64,000 nucleotides of DNA from Enterococcus caccae ATCC BAA-1240 (lineage in GTDB: Bacteria > Bacillota > Bacilli > Lactobacillales > Enterococcaceae): assembly GCF_000407145.1 (NCBI RefSeq), contig NZ_KE136472.1, positions 787,658 to 851,657 on the forward strand, given 5' to 3'. Positions 49,601 through 59,867 of the stretch are shown here, piece by piece. A program made the position numbers and the translations under genes. Below the pieces are notes generated by a model. It saw nothing but the letters and a program-made list of their open reading frames with translations. It was not told the DNA's origin and made no database searches. Within the stretch, counting starts at the first letter, position 1, and each line of letters begins with the position of its first letter.

Positions 49601-52600
49601 ATGATAAAAAGGTATTTTAGTTATGCAGTAATGTTTATAGGATTGGTAGTGTATGCAAACACAATGCTTTCAAGTGTTGCTGAAGCGGCTGAAGTTTGGT
49701 TACCAGAATCTACCTATTGGCTAGATTCAATGAAAAATGAAATACCAAAAGAAAATACGTTTGCCCCGATGTGGTCAAGTAAAAGTGAAATAATAGATCA
49801 TTCAGATGGAGTATTTGTAGATAAAGAGGGACAAGGGAAGTATTTCCCCAGAGAAGGAAAGATTCCATTTGCAACAAAAAAGGAAGAATGGATAAAGGTG
49901 TCCAACATTGGGTATTATAATAATTCTAACATAAATATGAAAATGACATTCAAGACTTCTAAGCCAGCTCAGGATGATTCTGGACAATCTATAGACGATC
50001 AGCTGGTAAATATAGTAGGTATAAAAAATTATTTAGGAACAATTTATATCCATAAAAGTGCTGAATCAGCAAAACTCACATTTGAATTTTTTGATGATCA
50101 AGATAAACCAATCAACGTCTCTGGATATTGGTCATTTAAAAATCTAATTAGGGGGACTAGATTTCAAATTAATAAAAATTGGGTAGATAAAATCTATAGT
50201 GTTAGTCGCTCGTTCGTTGAAGATGGTGCCATTCGACCAGTTATTATCAAAGTTGAGGAAAATAACGAATATTTGTTGATACGTAGTACTGAAAAAAGAC
50301 AAGATCTAGTTAATGGAATAGAGTCTCTTCAAAGCCAAGCAGTAATGACATATACTAACCAAAATAAAATAGAGTTTACTGTAAAAACTGAATCAGATAC
50401 CCCTTATATCGATTTTGGTTATAGTTATACGAATAAAATCCTTCCCAAAATAGAGTATCCGGCACCAGTGGGGAAAGAACAAACCGTAAAGTCCATTACA
50501 AAAGACAGTGTAATTAATCAGGAGTTTAGCCAATATCTTCCGTATCAATCCGTAAAAAATAGAACAAAAGAGATAGGTTGGGAAATTGATGCCCAAACAG
50601 TTGATTCATTGGTACCAGGAGATTGGAAAGTAACGAATGAAACTGGTACGGACAGTATAGCCTTGTTTTCTATCACGACTACTAATGGAAAAACAACGAT
50701 TAAAGCTAAGGATAAATCACAAAATGAGTTATATGGTCATTATTTCTATTTTGAAAGAAAAATTGATTTTTCAAAAATCCCAATTGACGAAACTTTGTTA
50801 AAAGATCAAGAAGGTGGGAAATACCTTGATACTACTGGCACAGTCGTTCTGAATACCGGTGATGACTCTAGATTAAAAACAACCTTTAAAACTAGTATTA
50901 ATTTTTTAGCCAAGGTTAATTATCACTATTTAGATCAAGAAACAACTAAACCGATTCCCAATTTACCAGATACCGTAAAAACTGAGATGTCAGGTTTAAT
51001 TACACATTCATATCCGTCACTAAATGAAGAGATAATTCCAGAATATACTTATTTATCCACAACGCCAACAAATAGTGCAGATCAATTGATTCAGTATACT
51101 CAGGAAGATGTTTCATTTCTTTATGGGAAATTGAGCATAAAGTCAAAAAAAATATCGGTACCTTTAGGTATGGATACAACTAAATTTAGTCAAAATCAAT
51201 TAAAAGACGCTGTTGAATCTATTAAATTAGGAGAAAATGAAATTACTAATTATGAAATAAGTATCCTAAAAGCAGCCGACACATCTATGATTACAAATGA
51301 TAAACGGTCTTCAAAAATGACGCTTAAGATTAAGTCAACCTTGGAAGGGAAACTTATAGAGACCTATTTCGATGTTTTAGTAGAGGTAAACTGGGGAAAT
51401 TCAGTTGTACTAGGAGGCAGTGGGACAAATGTCAATCAAAACATAGGCGAATCAACATTCGCTTTGACACTCCATGAGGACAGTAATCAGAAACCTTATT
51501 TAACTGGAAGCTACGGAAATATGACAGTGGATAAAGATACGCCTTTAGATAAAAATAATGAAGGGGATAGCCCTTATTACCAAGTCACTTATTTAGACAT
51601 GAATAAAAAGGCTTCTGGTGTTGAGAATGCTACTGAAGTGTATAGTCAACCACTAGCTTCTACCGATGTATTTCTTAATGCATCAAATCAATCAACTCCA
51701 TTTGAAATGTTAGAGCAATTTAAGCAAAAAGTAACGGAATCAAATGGTCAATTATCTGTTAATTATGACGATGTTATTGGTATATACGTCACACCAAAAC
51801 TGCAACAGGCAATGTATACGAACGATCAAGGTCCGCTACAACCTTTAAAAGACTTGCCTAATCAACAAACAGTATTTTATAAAATTACAAAATCTGGATT
51901 TGTTCCGTTGAATTTAGATCATTTAGCAAGCAAAAATGTTTCAATTGTATCAAAAGAAACAGAATCAAAAGCAAACTATGATGCTCATTATACTAAAGCT
52001 GGAATTGAAGAATATTTCAACATTCCTACAAATAATGCGGAGTATAAAAAAATAATTGGACAGGGGTTCAAAACCTATCCTAAATTAAATTTAGCAGTTA
52101 ACGAAGAATCAACAGGACATATTTATATAGCCGAGCAGCTAAGTGAAACCAATGATAAATATCTGAAATATTCTTATGAAGTAGTATTTAGAGGAATTGG
52201 ACCTGATATCCAATTTGAAAAAATTGAAGCATTAAATTTTGGAACGCCAGAAATTAAATCACAACAACAAGAAATACATCAAAAAAATACGGAGTGGCAA
52301 CTAAATATTCGAGATAATCGTTTAAATAAAACAGCTTGGGAAATTCAAGCGCGTATAACCCAGCCATTCCAAGCCAAGGTTGGAGATACAATTAACGAGC
52401 TCAAAGGAGCTATGTTAAAGTTGAAAGATAATAGCAAGACAATTTTCTTGAATCAAAAAATGCAAAAAATTTATGTGAAAGACAGTCCTGAAACAAGCAA
52501 CATTATTCAGTGGAAGGGTTCAGACGGTATGTATCTAAGTGTTCCACCAGGGAAAATCAAAAAGGACCTATCATATCAAACAGAAGTAGAATTTTTATTG

Positions 52601-52615
52601 AGTGTAGGACCATAG
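49601..52615 (+). CDS. Very large secreted surface protein with a degenerate C-terminal WxL domain
   Basis: 1004 residues. A signal peptide (hydrophobic ~8-25, cleavage near SVAEA-AEV) is clear. The middle holds a MucBP-like segment (VNYHYLDQETTKPIPNLPDTV ... VSFLYGKL). The last ~130 residues follow the WxL pattern: EWQLNIRDNR, AWEIQAR at the usual first W-x-L place, and YQTEVEFLLSVGP in place of the second, both partly changed. No LPxTG. It is likely held to peptidoglycan without covalent link. The ATG at 49601 follows GGGAG; ATG 49583 is less likely. It is an orphan between polC and zapA, and resembles the protein at 11468 in layout. Confidence 0.74.
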   Translation: MIKRYFSYAVMFIGLVVYANTMLSSVAEAAEVWLPESTYWLDSMKNEIPKENTFAPMWSSKSEIIDHSDGVFVDKEGQGKYFPREGKIPFATKKEEWIKVSNIGYYNNSNINMKMTFKTSKPAQDDSGQSIDDQLVNIVGIKNYLGTIYIHKSAESAKLTFEFFDDQDKPINVSGYWSFKNLIRGTRFQINKNWVDKIYSVSRSFVEDGAIRPVIIKVEENNEYLLIRSTEKRQDLVNGIESLQSQAVMTYTNQNKIEFTVKTESDTPYIDFGYSYTNKILPKIEYPAPVGKEQTVKSITKDSVINQEFSQYLPYQSVKNRTKEIGWEIDAQTVDSLVPGDWKVTNETGTDSIALFSITTTNGKTTIKAKDKSQNELYGHYFYFERKIDFSKIPIDETLLKDQEGGKYLDTTGTVVLNTGDDSRLKTTFKTSINFLAKVNYHYLDQETTKPIPNLPDTVKTEMSGLITHSYPSLNEEIIPEYTYLSTTPTNSADQLIQYTQEDVSFLYGKLSIKSKKISVPLGMDTTKFSQNQLKDAVESIKLGENEITNYEISILKAADTSMITNDKRSSKMTLKIKSTLEGKLIETYFDVLVEVNWGNSVVLGGSGTNVNQNIGESTFALTLHEDSNQKPYLTGSYGNMTVDKDTPLDKNNEGDSPYYQVTYLDMNKKASGVENATEVYSQPLASTDVFLNASNQSTPFEMLEQFKQKVTESNGQLSVNYDDVIGIYVTPKLQQAMYTNDQGPLQPLKDLPNQQTVFYKITKSGFVPLNLDHLASKNVSIVSKETESKANYDAHYTKAGIEEYFNIPTNNAEYKKIIGQGFKTYPKLNLAVNEESTGHIYIAEQLSETNDKYLKYSYEVVFRGIGPDIQFEKIEALNFGTPEIKSQQQEIHQKNTEWQLNIRDNRLNKTAWEIQARITQPFQAKVGDTINELKGAMLKLKDNSKTIFLNQKMQKIYVKDSPETSNIIQWKGSDGMYLSVPPGKIKKDLSYQTEVEFLLSVGP

Positions 52616-52668
52616 TTTAACAAAAATAAGTTGTTGGAGTTACAGGAATTGACTCTTATTTAAATACC

Positions 52669-52737
52669 AAAAAATCGATTTAGACCTATTTTTCTTGTTA
52701 TGTTAGCTGAGAAGAAAGGAGATAAATCGATTTTTTT
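52669..52737 (+). terminator. Long-loop terminator after the second WxL-like gene
   Basis: AAAAATCGATTTA (about 52669-52682) pairs with TAAATCGATTTTT (52723-52735), enclosing a 40-base loop that can itself pair (CCT-TTTCTT / AAGAAA-GG), then a T-run. The rest of 52616-52949 holds the zapA promoter and AT-rich DNA. Confidence 0.65.
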
Positions 52738-52904
52738 ATATAGTAGAAAAAACATATTTCTTTTTTTGAATAAAAATAGTAAGAATCGCGCACTGATAGT
52801 AAATGTTTATAAAAACAGTAATAATAACACTAGACCTTTAATTTTTTTGTTTAGTAGCATATAATAGGAAAGGGTTAATTGAAAGCACACAATGATACTT
52901 TTCA

Positions 52905-52913
52905 TGGTACAAT
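52905..52913 (+). promoter_or_regulatory. Extended -10 promoter of zapA
   Basis: TGG-TACAAT (TACAAT at 52908-52913), 37 bases before the zapA ATG; TTGAAA at 52879-52884 is too far for a standard -35. Confidence 0.5.
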
Positions 52914-52949
52914 AGCATGGAACGAATCACTACAGGAGGGACCACTATC

Positions 52950-53393
52950 ATGGTGAAAGAAAAAACAAGATATAAAGCTGTGATTGCCGATCATACATAT
53001 ACGATCATCGGGCAAGAAAGCAAACAACATATGGATTTAGTAACGAAATTAGTCAATGAACAATTAGCAGAAATCAAGCACATCTCGCCTCAAACCAATG
53101 ATGAACAAGCATCAGTTTTGTTAGCGATAAATGCAATTTCAGATCAAGTTAAAAAACAAGAAAAAGTTCTTAATTTAGAAAAAGAAGTAGCAGAGCTGAA
53201 AAAACGCACCATTCGTTTGGCAGAATTAGAAAATCGTATTAAACGAATCGAAACGATTGAAGAAGAAGCAAGAGATGTTCTCAAAAAGAACGGTCAAGAG
53301 GATGTAGAGATCCATAACCATATGGAAGCTCAGCAAATTTTAAATGAAAATCGTAAACAACAAATTCAAAGTAAAAGCACTCAAGACCAATAA
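52950..53393 (+). CDS. zapA: Cell division protein ZapA
   Basis: 147 residues. The N-terminal globular part (RYKAVIADHTYTIIGQESKQHMDLVTKLVNEQL) matches ZapA, followed by a long coiled coil (EKEVAELKKRTIRLAELENRIKRI region). It bundles FtsZ at the division site. The ATG at 52950 follows ACAGGAGGG. It is longer than typical ZapA (~90-110) through its C-terminal tail. The order zapA-cvpA-mutS2 is usual in Firmicutes. Confidence 0.9.
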   Translation: MVKEKTRYKAVIADHTYTIIGQESKQHMDLVTKLVNEQLAEIKHISPQTNDEQASVLLAINAISDQVKKQEKVLNLEKEVAELKKRTIRLAELENRIKRIETIEEEARDVLKKNGQEDVEIHNHMEAQQILNENRKQQIQSKSTQDQ

Positions 53394-53410
53394 TCTGAGA
53401 GGATGACAGG

Positions 53411-53959
53411 ATGTTAACATTACTTATTTTACTACTATTAGCCATTGGTTTTTATACAGGTGCTAGACGTGGGTTGATTCTGCAAGTTTTATATACCTTT
53501 GGTTATCTTGTTTCATATTTTATAGCTAAATCGTATTATAAGAGTTTGGCTTCGCATTTGGAATTGTTCATCCCGTATCCTTCACCAACAGCTGATACTA
53601 AATTAGTCTTTTTCAATCAAGAAATCACGCTTGATTTGGATCAAGCTTTTTATGGAGCGGTCGCCTTTTTATTGATAGTAGTTGCAGGGTGGCTAGTTGT
53701 ACGCTTTTTGGCCATTTTTGCCCACGGATTGGTTTTTATTCCGGTATTAAAGCAAGCAAATTGGTTGGCGGGCGGATTGATAAGCTTGGTAGTAATTTAT
53801 GTTGGTATATTCTTGGTATTGAGTATGTTATCAATGGTGCCAGTTGATGCAGTTCAAAACCAATTTAAAAACAGTGGGTTAGCAAGCTACATTGTTAAAT
53901 ATACACCTATTTTTTCTAAACAAATCTATCATTTGTGGATTGAGCAAATGATTAAATAA
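53411..53959 (+). CDS. cvpA: CvpA-family membrane protein
   Basis: 182 residues with four or five TM helices; the opening MLTLLILLLLAIGFYTGARRGLILQVLYTFGYLVSYFIAK is the CvpA pattern (GxxRGxxxQ). Function is poorly defined; it is linked to colicin V production in E. coli and to envelope functions. It starts 17 bases after zapA and precedes mutS2. Confidence 0.9.
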   Translation: MLTLLILLLLAIGFYTGARRGLILQVLYTFGYLVSYFIAKSYYKSLASHLELFIPYPSPTADTKLVFFNQEITLDLDQAFYGAVAFLLIVVAGWLVVRFLAIFAHGLVFIPVLKQANWLAGGLISLVVIYVGIFLVLSMLSMVPVDAVQNQFKNSGLASYIVKYTPIFSKQIYHLWIEQMIK

Positions 53960-54032
53960 ACAATAATCTTATGAGCAGTTACTGAAAAGGAAGTTGTTCA
54001 TCATTAGTCTTACAAGAACAGAAGGTGAAAAA

Positions 54033-56399
54033 ATGAATACACGAATTTTAACGACATTAGGTTTTGATAAAGTGAAACAGTTGATTTCTCAATCTATTGT
54101 GACAGCTCAAGGGATAGACGAAGTCGAGCAGTTATCTCCTGTCAATGATAGAACGAGCATACAAGCTTGGCTTGAAGAGACCGAAGATGGAATGAAAGTC
54201 CAACGCTTGCGTGGTGGAATTCCCATTCCAAAATTAGAAAATATTCGTCCTCACATGAAACGGATCGAAATAGGTGCCGATTTGAATGGTATCGAGTTAG
54301 CTCAAGTTGGACGTGTGTTATCAACGACTTCAGAAATTATTCGCTTTTTTGATGACTTAAAAGATAGTGAGATTGAATTACTAAGACTCTATTCATGGAT
54401 TGATCAACTAATTGTGTTACCTGAATTGAGCCGTAGGTTAAAAGAAGCGATCGATGAAGATGGTCGAGTGACGGATGATGCTTCGCCAGAATTAAAAATG
54501 ATTCGTAGCAATATTCGTAAAAGTGAACAGACGATTCGTGAGCAATTAGATGGTATTGTTCGAGGGAAAAATGCTAAATATTTAAGTGATGCAATCGTCA
54601 CGATGAGAAATGAGCGCTATGTTATCCCAGTGAAGCAAGAATATAAGAGTGTATTCGGTGGTGTAATCCACGATCAAAGTGCTTCTGGACAAACTTTATT
54701 TGTTGAACCTAAACAAATCGTTGAGTTGAATAATCGCTTACGTCAACATCAAATTGCGGAGCGCAACGAAATCGAACGGATTTTAGCTGAGCTCTCTGCA
54801 ACGTTGGTTCCTCATCGAAATGATATCCTGCACAATGCATATGTTATCGGTAAATTAGATTTCATAAATGCAAAAGCTCGTTTTGGCAAGGAATTAAAGG
54901 CGATTGTTCCGCAAATCAGTGAAGAAAATCATATTGTTTTTAAGCAAGCAAGACATCCACTTTTAGATCAGGAAAAAGCTGTTCCAAATGATATTATGAT
55001 TGGACAGGATTATCAGGCTATTGTGATCACAGGTCCAAATACAGGTGGTAAGACAATTACATTGAAAACATTGGGACTCCTTCAATTGATGGGACAATCT
55101 GGTTTACCTATTCCAGCAGCTGAAGAAAGTTGTATGGGAATCTTTGATGAAATTTTCGCAGACATAGGGGACGAACAATCGATTGAGCAAAGTTTAAGTA
55201 CATTTTCTTCTCATATGACGAATATCGTTGATGTTTTGAAAAAAGTGGACAATCATAGTTTAGTATTATTTGATGAGTTAGGCGCGGGTACTGATCCTCA
55301 AGAAGGGGCAGCATTAGCGATTTCGATCTTAGATGCATTAGGTAGTAAAAGTGCCTATGTAATGGCCACGACTCATTATCCTGAGCTAAAAGTGTACGGC
55401 TATAACCGTGCAGGTACAATCAATGCTAGTATGGAATTTGATGTAGATACACTAAGCCCAACTTATCGCTTGTTAATCGGTGTACCAGGGCGCAGTAATG
55501 CATTCGAAATTTCAAAACGTCTTGGTTTAGAAAGTACAATCATCGATGAAGCCAAACATATCATGGATGGTGAAAGCCAAGATTTAAATGAAATGATCGC
55601 AGATTTAGAAAATCGTCGCAAAATGGCAGAAACTGAATATTTAGAAGTTCGTCACTACGTCGATGAAGCGGAGCGATTGCATAGAGAACTAAAGGAAGCG
55701 TATAGTTACTTTTTCGATGAACGTGAAAAAGAAATGGCGAAAGCACGTCAAAAAGCGAATGAATTGGTTTCTCAAGCGGAAGCACAAGCGAGCGATATCA
55801 TATCTGATATTCGTAAGATGCAGTTGTCAGGTGGAAATCAAGGTGGTATAAAAGAGCACCAACTGATTGATGCAAAGTCAAAATTATCTCAACTTCATCA
55901 AGAAGAAAACCATTTAGAAAAAAATAAAGTATTGAAAAAAGCCAAGGAACAAAAGAAATTAAAATCAGGTGATGAAGTTATCGTTAATACCTATGGTCAA
56001 CGTGGCACGTTAATCCGCAAGTCCGGAGATGCTGAATGGCAAGTACAATTGGGGATTTTAAAAATGTCGGTTAATGAAAGTGACATGACACCAGTTGCGC
56101 CAGAGAAAGAACCAACACAAAGAGTAACAGCCGTGCGCTCAAGTGAAAGTAGTCATGTAGCAAATCAACTAGATTTACGCGGGAAACGTTATGAAGAAGC
56201 ATTATCTGAAGTTGATCAATATCTAGACGCTGCGATTTTAGCAGGTTATCCTCAAGTTACGATTGTTCATGGTAAAGGAACTGGTGCTTTGAGAACTGGG
56301 ATAACGGAGTATCTTAAAAATCATCGGTCTGTTAGTAGTTTCGAGTTTGCTCCAGGCAATCAAGGCGGTAATGGTGCAACAATCGTAAAATTTAACTAA
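54033..56399 (+). CDS. mutS2: Endonuclease MutS2 (recombination/ribosome-rescue ATPase)
   Basis: 788 residues. Core and clamp domains, then the MutS ATPase: Walker A TGPNTGGKTITLKTLG, SQ-type DIGDEQSIEQSLSTFSSHM, LFDELGAGTDPQEG, ATTHYPELK. A coiled region follows, then a KOW-like stretch, and the C-terminal Smr nuclease domain LDLRGKRYEEALSEVDQYLD with IVHGKGTGALR. No mismatch-recognition domain. Family members suppress recombination and split collided ribosomes. The ATG at 54033 follows AGAAGGTG. Confidence 0.96.
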   Translation: MNTRILTTLGFDKVKQLISQSIVTAQGIDEVEQLSPVNDRTSIQAWLEETEDGMKVQRLRGGIPIPKLENIRPHMKRIEIGADLNGIELAQVGRVLSTTSEIIRFFDDLKDSEIELLRLYSWIDQLIVLPELSRRLKEAIDEDGRVTDDASPELKMIRSNIRKSEQTIREQLDGIVRGKNAKYLSDAIVTMRNERYVIPVKQEYKSVFGGVIHDQSASGQTLFVEPKQIVELNNRLRQHQIAERNEIERILAELSATLVPHRNDILHNAYVIGKLDFINAKARFGKELKAIVPQISEENHIVFKQARHPLLDQEKAVPNDIMIGQDYQAIVITGPNTGGKTITLKTLGLLQLMGQSGLPIPAAEESCMGIFDEIFADIGDEQSIEQSLSTFSSHMTNIVDVLKKVDNHSLVLFDELGAGTDPQEGAALAISILDALGSKSAYVMATTHYPELKVYGYNRAGTINASMEFDVDTLSPTYRLLIGVPGRSNAFEISKRLGLESTIIDEAKHIMDGESQDLNEMIADLENRRKMAETEYLEVRHYVDEAERLHRELKEAYSYFFDEREKEMAKARQKANELVSQAEAQASDIISDIRKMQLSGGNQGGIKEHQLIDAKSKLSQLHQEENHLEKNKVLKKAKEQKKLKSGDEVIVNTYGQRGTLIRKSGDAEWQVQLGILKMSVNESDMTPVAPEKEPTQRVTAVRSSESSHVANQLDLRGKRYEEALSEVDQYLDAAILAGYPQVTIVHGKGTGALRTGITEYLKNHRSVSSFEFAPGNQGGNGATIVKFN

Positions 56400-56489
56400 T
56401 ATGCTTACCTTTAGTAAGCAATAAACTAGTCGAATGGTTGAACGAGTGCTATAATTGATTTAGACGTAAAAAAGTAGGAGGTCTATAAT

Positions 56490-56804
56490 ATGACACAAGT
56501 AATTACAGATAAAGATTTTTCAGCAGAAACAGATAGTGGTCTTGTTTTAATTGATTTTTGGGCAACTTGGTGTGGTCCTTGTCGTATGCAATCACCAATT
56601 TTAGAACAATTAAGTGAAGAGTATGACGAAAGTGAAGTTAAAATCACGAAGATGGATGTTGATGAAAATCCTGAAACACCAGCGTCATTTGGAATCATGA
56701 GTATTCCAACATTATTATTGAAAAAAGACGGAGAAGTTGTAGAAAAAGCAGTAGGTGTTCATTCAAAAGAACAACTACGTGCATTGATCGACAAGTATCT
56801 GTAA
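56490..56804 (+). CDS. trxA: Thioredoxin
   Basis: 104 residues. LIDFWATWCGPCRMQSPIL carries the CGPC active site; FGIMSIPTLLLKKDGEVV includes the cis-proline. Main cytosolic disulfide reductase. It follows mutS2 by 90 bases. The ATG follows TAGGAGG. The hairpin at 56881 ends the unit. Confidence 0.96.
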   Translation: MTQVITDKDFSAETDSGLVLIDFWATWCGPCRMQSPILEQLSEEYDESEVKITKMDVDENPETPASFGIMSIPTLLLKKDGEVVEKAVGVHSKEQLRALIDKYL

Positions 56805-56880
56805 TATTTAATGTTAAAGTTAATAGAGAGGCTTATTTTGCTTAAGCTTTTCTTCACTTAAAATTTAATTGAATTTTTAT

Positions 56881-56925
56881 GTGGTTGGGATTTGGCTCTC
56901 TGAGTTAGTTCCTAGCCACTTTTTT
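56881..56925 (+). terminator. Terminator after trxA
   Basis: GTGGTTGGGA (56881-56890) pairs with TCCTAGCCAC (56910-56919) with two wobbles, then six T. Confidence 0.8.
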
Positions 56926-56945
56926 ATGCTTAACTTTAAACAAAA

Positions 56946-56954
56946 TGGTATAAT
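56946..56954 (+). promoter_or_regulatory. Extended -10 promoter of uvrC
   Basis: TGG-TATAAT (TATAAT at 56949-56954), 31 bases before the ATG. Confidence 0.6.
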
Positions 56955-56985
56955 ATAGTTTATCAAGAAAAAGAAAGGAAGTATT

Positions 56986-58788
56986 ATGAACGAAAGAATC
57001 AAAAATAAATTAGCCTTACTTCCTGACCAACCAGGTTGTTACTTGATGAAAGATAAAAATGGTACAATCATTTACGTTGGGAAAGCAAAGGTACTAAAAA
57101 ACCGCGTACGCTCTTATTTTACAGGTAGCCATGATACAAAAACAGAACGGCTAGTCAGTGAAATAGAAGATTTTGAATATATTGTAACAGAATCAAATAT
57201 TGAAGCCTTACTATTAGAAATAAATTTGATCCATAAAAATGATCCTAAATATAACATTATGTTGAAAGATGATAAAAGTTATCCTTTCATTAAGATTACA
57301 AATGAGGATTACCCACGATTGCTGATTACTAGAAAAGTGTCAAAAGATAAAGCCTTGTATTTTGGTCCATATCCCGATGTCGGTGCAGCCAATGAAACAA
57401 AACGCTTGCTGGATCGCCTGTTTCCTTTAAGAAAATGTCGAGTACTCCCGAAAGAAGTGTGTCTTTATTATCATATGGGACAATGTTTGGCTCCTTGTGT
57501 TTTTGATATCCCTAAATCAACCTATACGAAGATGGTGGCAGAAATCAAAAGCTTTTTAAATGGAGGACATCCTGTTATTCAAGAAGAAATTCAAAGAAAA
57601 ATGGCTGAAGCAGCAGAAAATATGGAGTTTGAAAAAGCTGCAGAATACCGTGATCAGATAAAAGCAATTGAAACAGTGATGACTCGTCAGAAAATGACAA
57701 ATGCTGATTTAGTTGATCGTGATGTTTTCGGTTATGCAGTTGATAAAGGCTGGATGTGTGTTCAAGTATTCTTTATTCGCCAAGGGAAATTAATTGAACG
57801 AGATGTGTCCATTTTTCCGTTTTATAACGAAGAAGAGGAAGATTTTTTAACCTTCATTGGACAGTTTTATCAAGAGAATGAGCATTTTATTCCAAGAGAA
57901 GTGCTAATTCCAGATAATATCGATATCGCAAGTGTGGAAGCAATGTTGTCTACTAAAGTCCTACAACCACAACGCGGCGAAAAAAAGAAATTAGTCAAGT
58001 TAGCGGGGAAAAATGCTACAGTCGCTTTACAAGAAAAATTTGACTTGATTGTGCGTAAACAAGAACGTACCATTGGTGCAGTTGAAAAATTAGGAAATGC
58101 TATGAATATTCCAGCTCCAATCAGAATTGAAGCCTTTGATAACTCGAACATTATGGGGACTGATCCTGTTTCAGCAATGGTCGTTTTTATTGATGGTCGT
58201 CCAGATAAAAAGGAATACCGTAAATATAAAATAAAAACAGTTAAAGGTCCTGATGATTACGCCTCAATGCGTGAAGTGATTTATCGTCGATACTCAAGAG
58301 TTCTAAAAGAGAATTTGCCTTTCCCAGATTTAATTGTGATCGATGGAGGGAAAGGACAAGTCGATGCTGCGAAGGAAGTATTGGATAATCAATTAGGCTT
58401 AGATATTCCTATCGCTGGACTGGCTAAAAATGATAAACATAAAACGAGTGAACTGTTGTTTGGTTCTGATTTAGAAATTGTGCCTTTAGAACGAAATTCT
58501 CAAGAATTCTTTTTGCTGCAACGAATACAAGATGAAGTCCATCGATTCGCAATTACTTTTCATCGGCAATTACGAAGTAAAAATAGCTTTTCTTCACGTT
58601 TAGATGATATTGAAGGATTAGGGCCTAAACGAAAGAAAGAGTTGCTAAAAAAATTCAAATCATTAAAAAATATTACCGAAGCTTCAGTTGAGGAATTAAA
58701 TGCATCCGGTTTGCCGAAAAATGTCGCGAATAATGTCTATGCTCATTTACATCAAGTAAAAGTAGAGACTGAAGAAGATAATCAATAG
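56986..58788 (+). CDS. uvrC: Excinuclease ABC subunit C
   Basis: 600 residues. GIY-YIG nuclease ([30 protein letters not shown]), a Cys region ([21 protein letters not shown]), UVR domain ([17 protein letters not shown]), RNase H-like nuclease ([27 protein letters not shown]) and C-terminal HhH ([19 protein letters not shown]). It makes both incisions in nucleotide excision repair. The ATG follows AAAGGAAG. Confidence 0.97.
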   Translation: MNERIKNKLALLPDQPGCYLMKDKNGTIIYVGKAKVLKNRVRSYFTGSHDTKTERLVSEIEDFEYIVTESNIEALLLEINLIHKNDPKYNIMLKDDKSYPFIKITNEDYPRLLITRKVSKDKALYFGPYPDVGAANETKRLLDRLFPLRKCRVLPKEVCLYYHMGQCLAPCVFDIPKSTYTKMVAEIKSFLNGGHPVIQEEIQRKMAEAAENMEFEKAAEYRDQIKAIETVMTRQKMTNADLVDRDVFGYAVDKGWMCVQVFFIRQGKLIERDVSIFPFYNEEEEDFLTFIGQFYQENEHFIPREVLIPDNIDIASVEAMLSTKVLQPQRGEKKKLVKLAGKNATVALQEKFDLIVRKQERTIGAVEKLGNAMNIPAPIRIEAFDNSNIMGTDPVSAMVVFIDGRPDKKEYRKYKIKTVKGPDDYASMREVIYRRYSRVLKENLPFPDLIVIDGGKGQVDAAKEVLDNQLGLDIPIAGLAKNDKHKTSELLFGSDLEIVPLERNSQEFFLLQRIQDEVHRFAITFHRQLRSKNSFSSRLDDIEGLGPKRKKELLKKFKSLKNITEASVEELNASGLPKNVANNVYAHLHQVKVETEEDNQ

Positions 58789-58791
58789 AGT

Positions 58792-58843
58792 AACAATAGA
58801 AAGGGCTAAAATTATTTCGATGATTTTAGCCCTTTCTATTGTT
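58792..58843. terminator. 21-bp hairpin after uvrC
   Basis: Positions 58792-58812 pair perfectly with 58823-58843 (AACAATAGAAAGGG ... CCCTTTCTATTGTT). The stem itself ends in U-rich sequence but no T-run follows. It is probably the uvrC terminator. Confidence 0.75.
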
Positions 58844-58898
58844 ACAACACACTGTTTTATTGTTTATCAAGAAAATAATTTTATCTTTAAAGAAACGT

Positions 58899-58943
58899 TT
58901 GACAGCATAATTGAAGTTCGTTACTATATCAATAGGTGATATA
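58899..58943 (+). promoter_or_regulatory. Promoter and candidate PadR operator
   Basis: TTGACA (58899-58904), 17-base spacer, TACTAT (58922-58927). The dyad TATATC-N7-GATATA (58925-58943) overlaps the -10 and start point, 16 bases before the padR-type start. It fits an autoregulatory operator for the broken PadR repressor. Confidence 0.6.
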
Positions 58944-58958
58944 AAGGGGCAAGATATC

Positions 58959-59272
58959 ATGGAAGATACACTGACGGACGCCACTTATTTGATTATGTTA
59001 GCATTACTAAAACCGCAACATGGCTATGCTATCATGAAAGAAGTGAATAATTTAACAAATGGGCAGGTAAGTATTGGTCCGGTAAGTATGTATACAATTA
59101 AAAAAAGTTACAAAAAAACGAGTTTATTACATTGGAAGAAAGTAATGAACGGAAAAAAACATATTTCATTACTGATAAAGGACTTGAGAGTTTAAAAAAG
59201 GATATTGAGCGCCGTAAACTTCTTTATCAAGCTGGAGACCGTCTGATGGCTGGAAAAGGAAGAAATGAATGA
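58959..59272 (+). pseudogene. PadR-family regulator, frameshifted
   Basis: The start (DATYLIMLALLKPQHGYAIMKEVNNLTNGQVSIGP) is a clear PadR winged helix. After MYTI, near 59095-59106 in an A7 run, the frame is lost by one base. The expected continuation (KLQKNEFITLEESNERKKTYF ... KGLESLKKDIERRK) is present in the next frame and ends at 59272. A single-base loss in a homopolymer is the simplest cause; a sequencing error is possible. PadR repressors typically control transporters and sit beside DUF2812 genes, as here. Confidence 0.8.
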
Positions 59273-59834
59273 AAATGTTTAAGGGAAAGAGATACCTTTT
59301 TCTAGTAGGATTGCATTTTACCCCAAGAAGGTAATACAACTTTAAAAAAAAATCAAAAAAGGTTGGCACTTTAAAAAAATGAACAAAGTTGGGTTTCTTG
59401 TTTTTGAATAAGGTGTCCCTGAGGAAAAAGAGTGTTCAGTAGATTTTTTTACTGGTTTACCAGAAAAATTGTCAGAATATTTAGTAATCTATAAGAAAGC
59501 TAGTTGGGAAAACTTTGCGAATTATAGAGGGAACTATTCTTATTTTAAAACTAGTTACGCTACACTAATAATTTATTCGGATACTGAAAGTTATTGGGCT
59601 CGTATGAAGAATGAGTGGATATGGTTATTAGTGCATACTCTGATATATTTGCCTGTAGGAATGAGCTTACTTTTATTCATCTTATCAGCAAAAAATTCTC
59701 AAAATACTATGGGAACAATTATAGCGCTTCGTGAAGTGCTACTCTTTTTAGTCATGCTAGATATCATATTACCAATTGGTGTAGATATCAGTGTAGCCTT
59801 TTCATTCAATTTTTATAGAGATCAAACAAAATAG
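59269..59834 (+). pseudogene. DUF2812-family membrane protein, degraded
   Basis: Translated pieces resemble DUF2812 proteins: LKKMNKVGFLVFE, an in-frame TAA at about 59409, then VDFFTGLPEKLSEYLVIYKKASWENFANYRGNYSYFKT and two TM segments (LVHTLIYLPVGMSLLLFIL; LREVLLFLVMLDIILPIGV). The N-terminal portion (59269-59370) is disrupted as well. The longest open part is 59469-59834, which has no ribosome site. DUF2812 genes usually follow PadR genes. Decay of both suggests loss of this regulatory pair. Confidence 0.7.
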
Positions 59835-59867
59835 TCTAACCAGCCAGAACGATTTGTCAAAAGGCAA

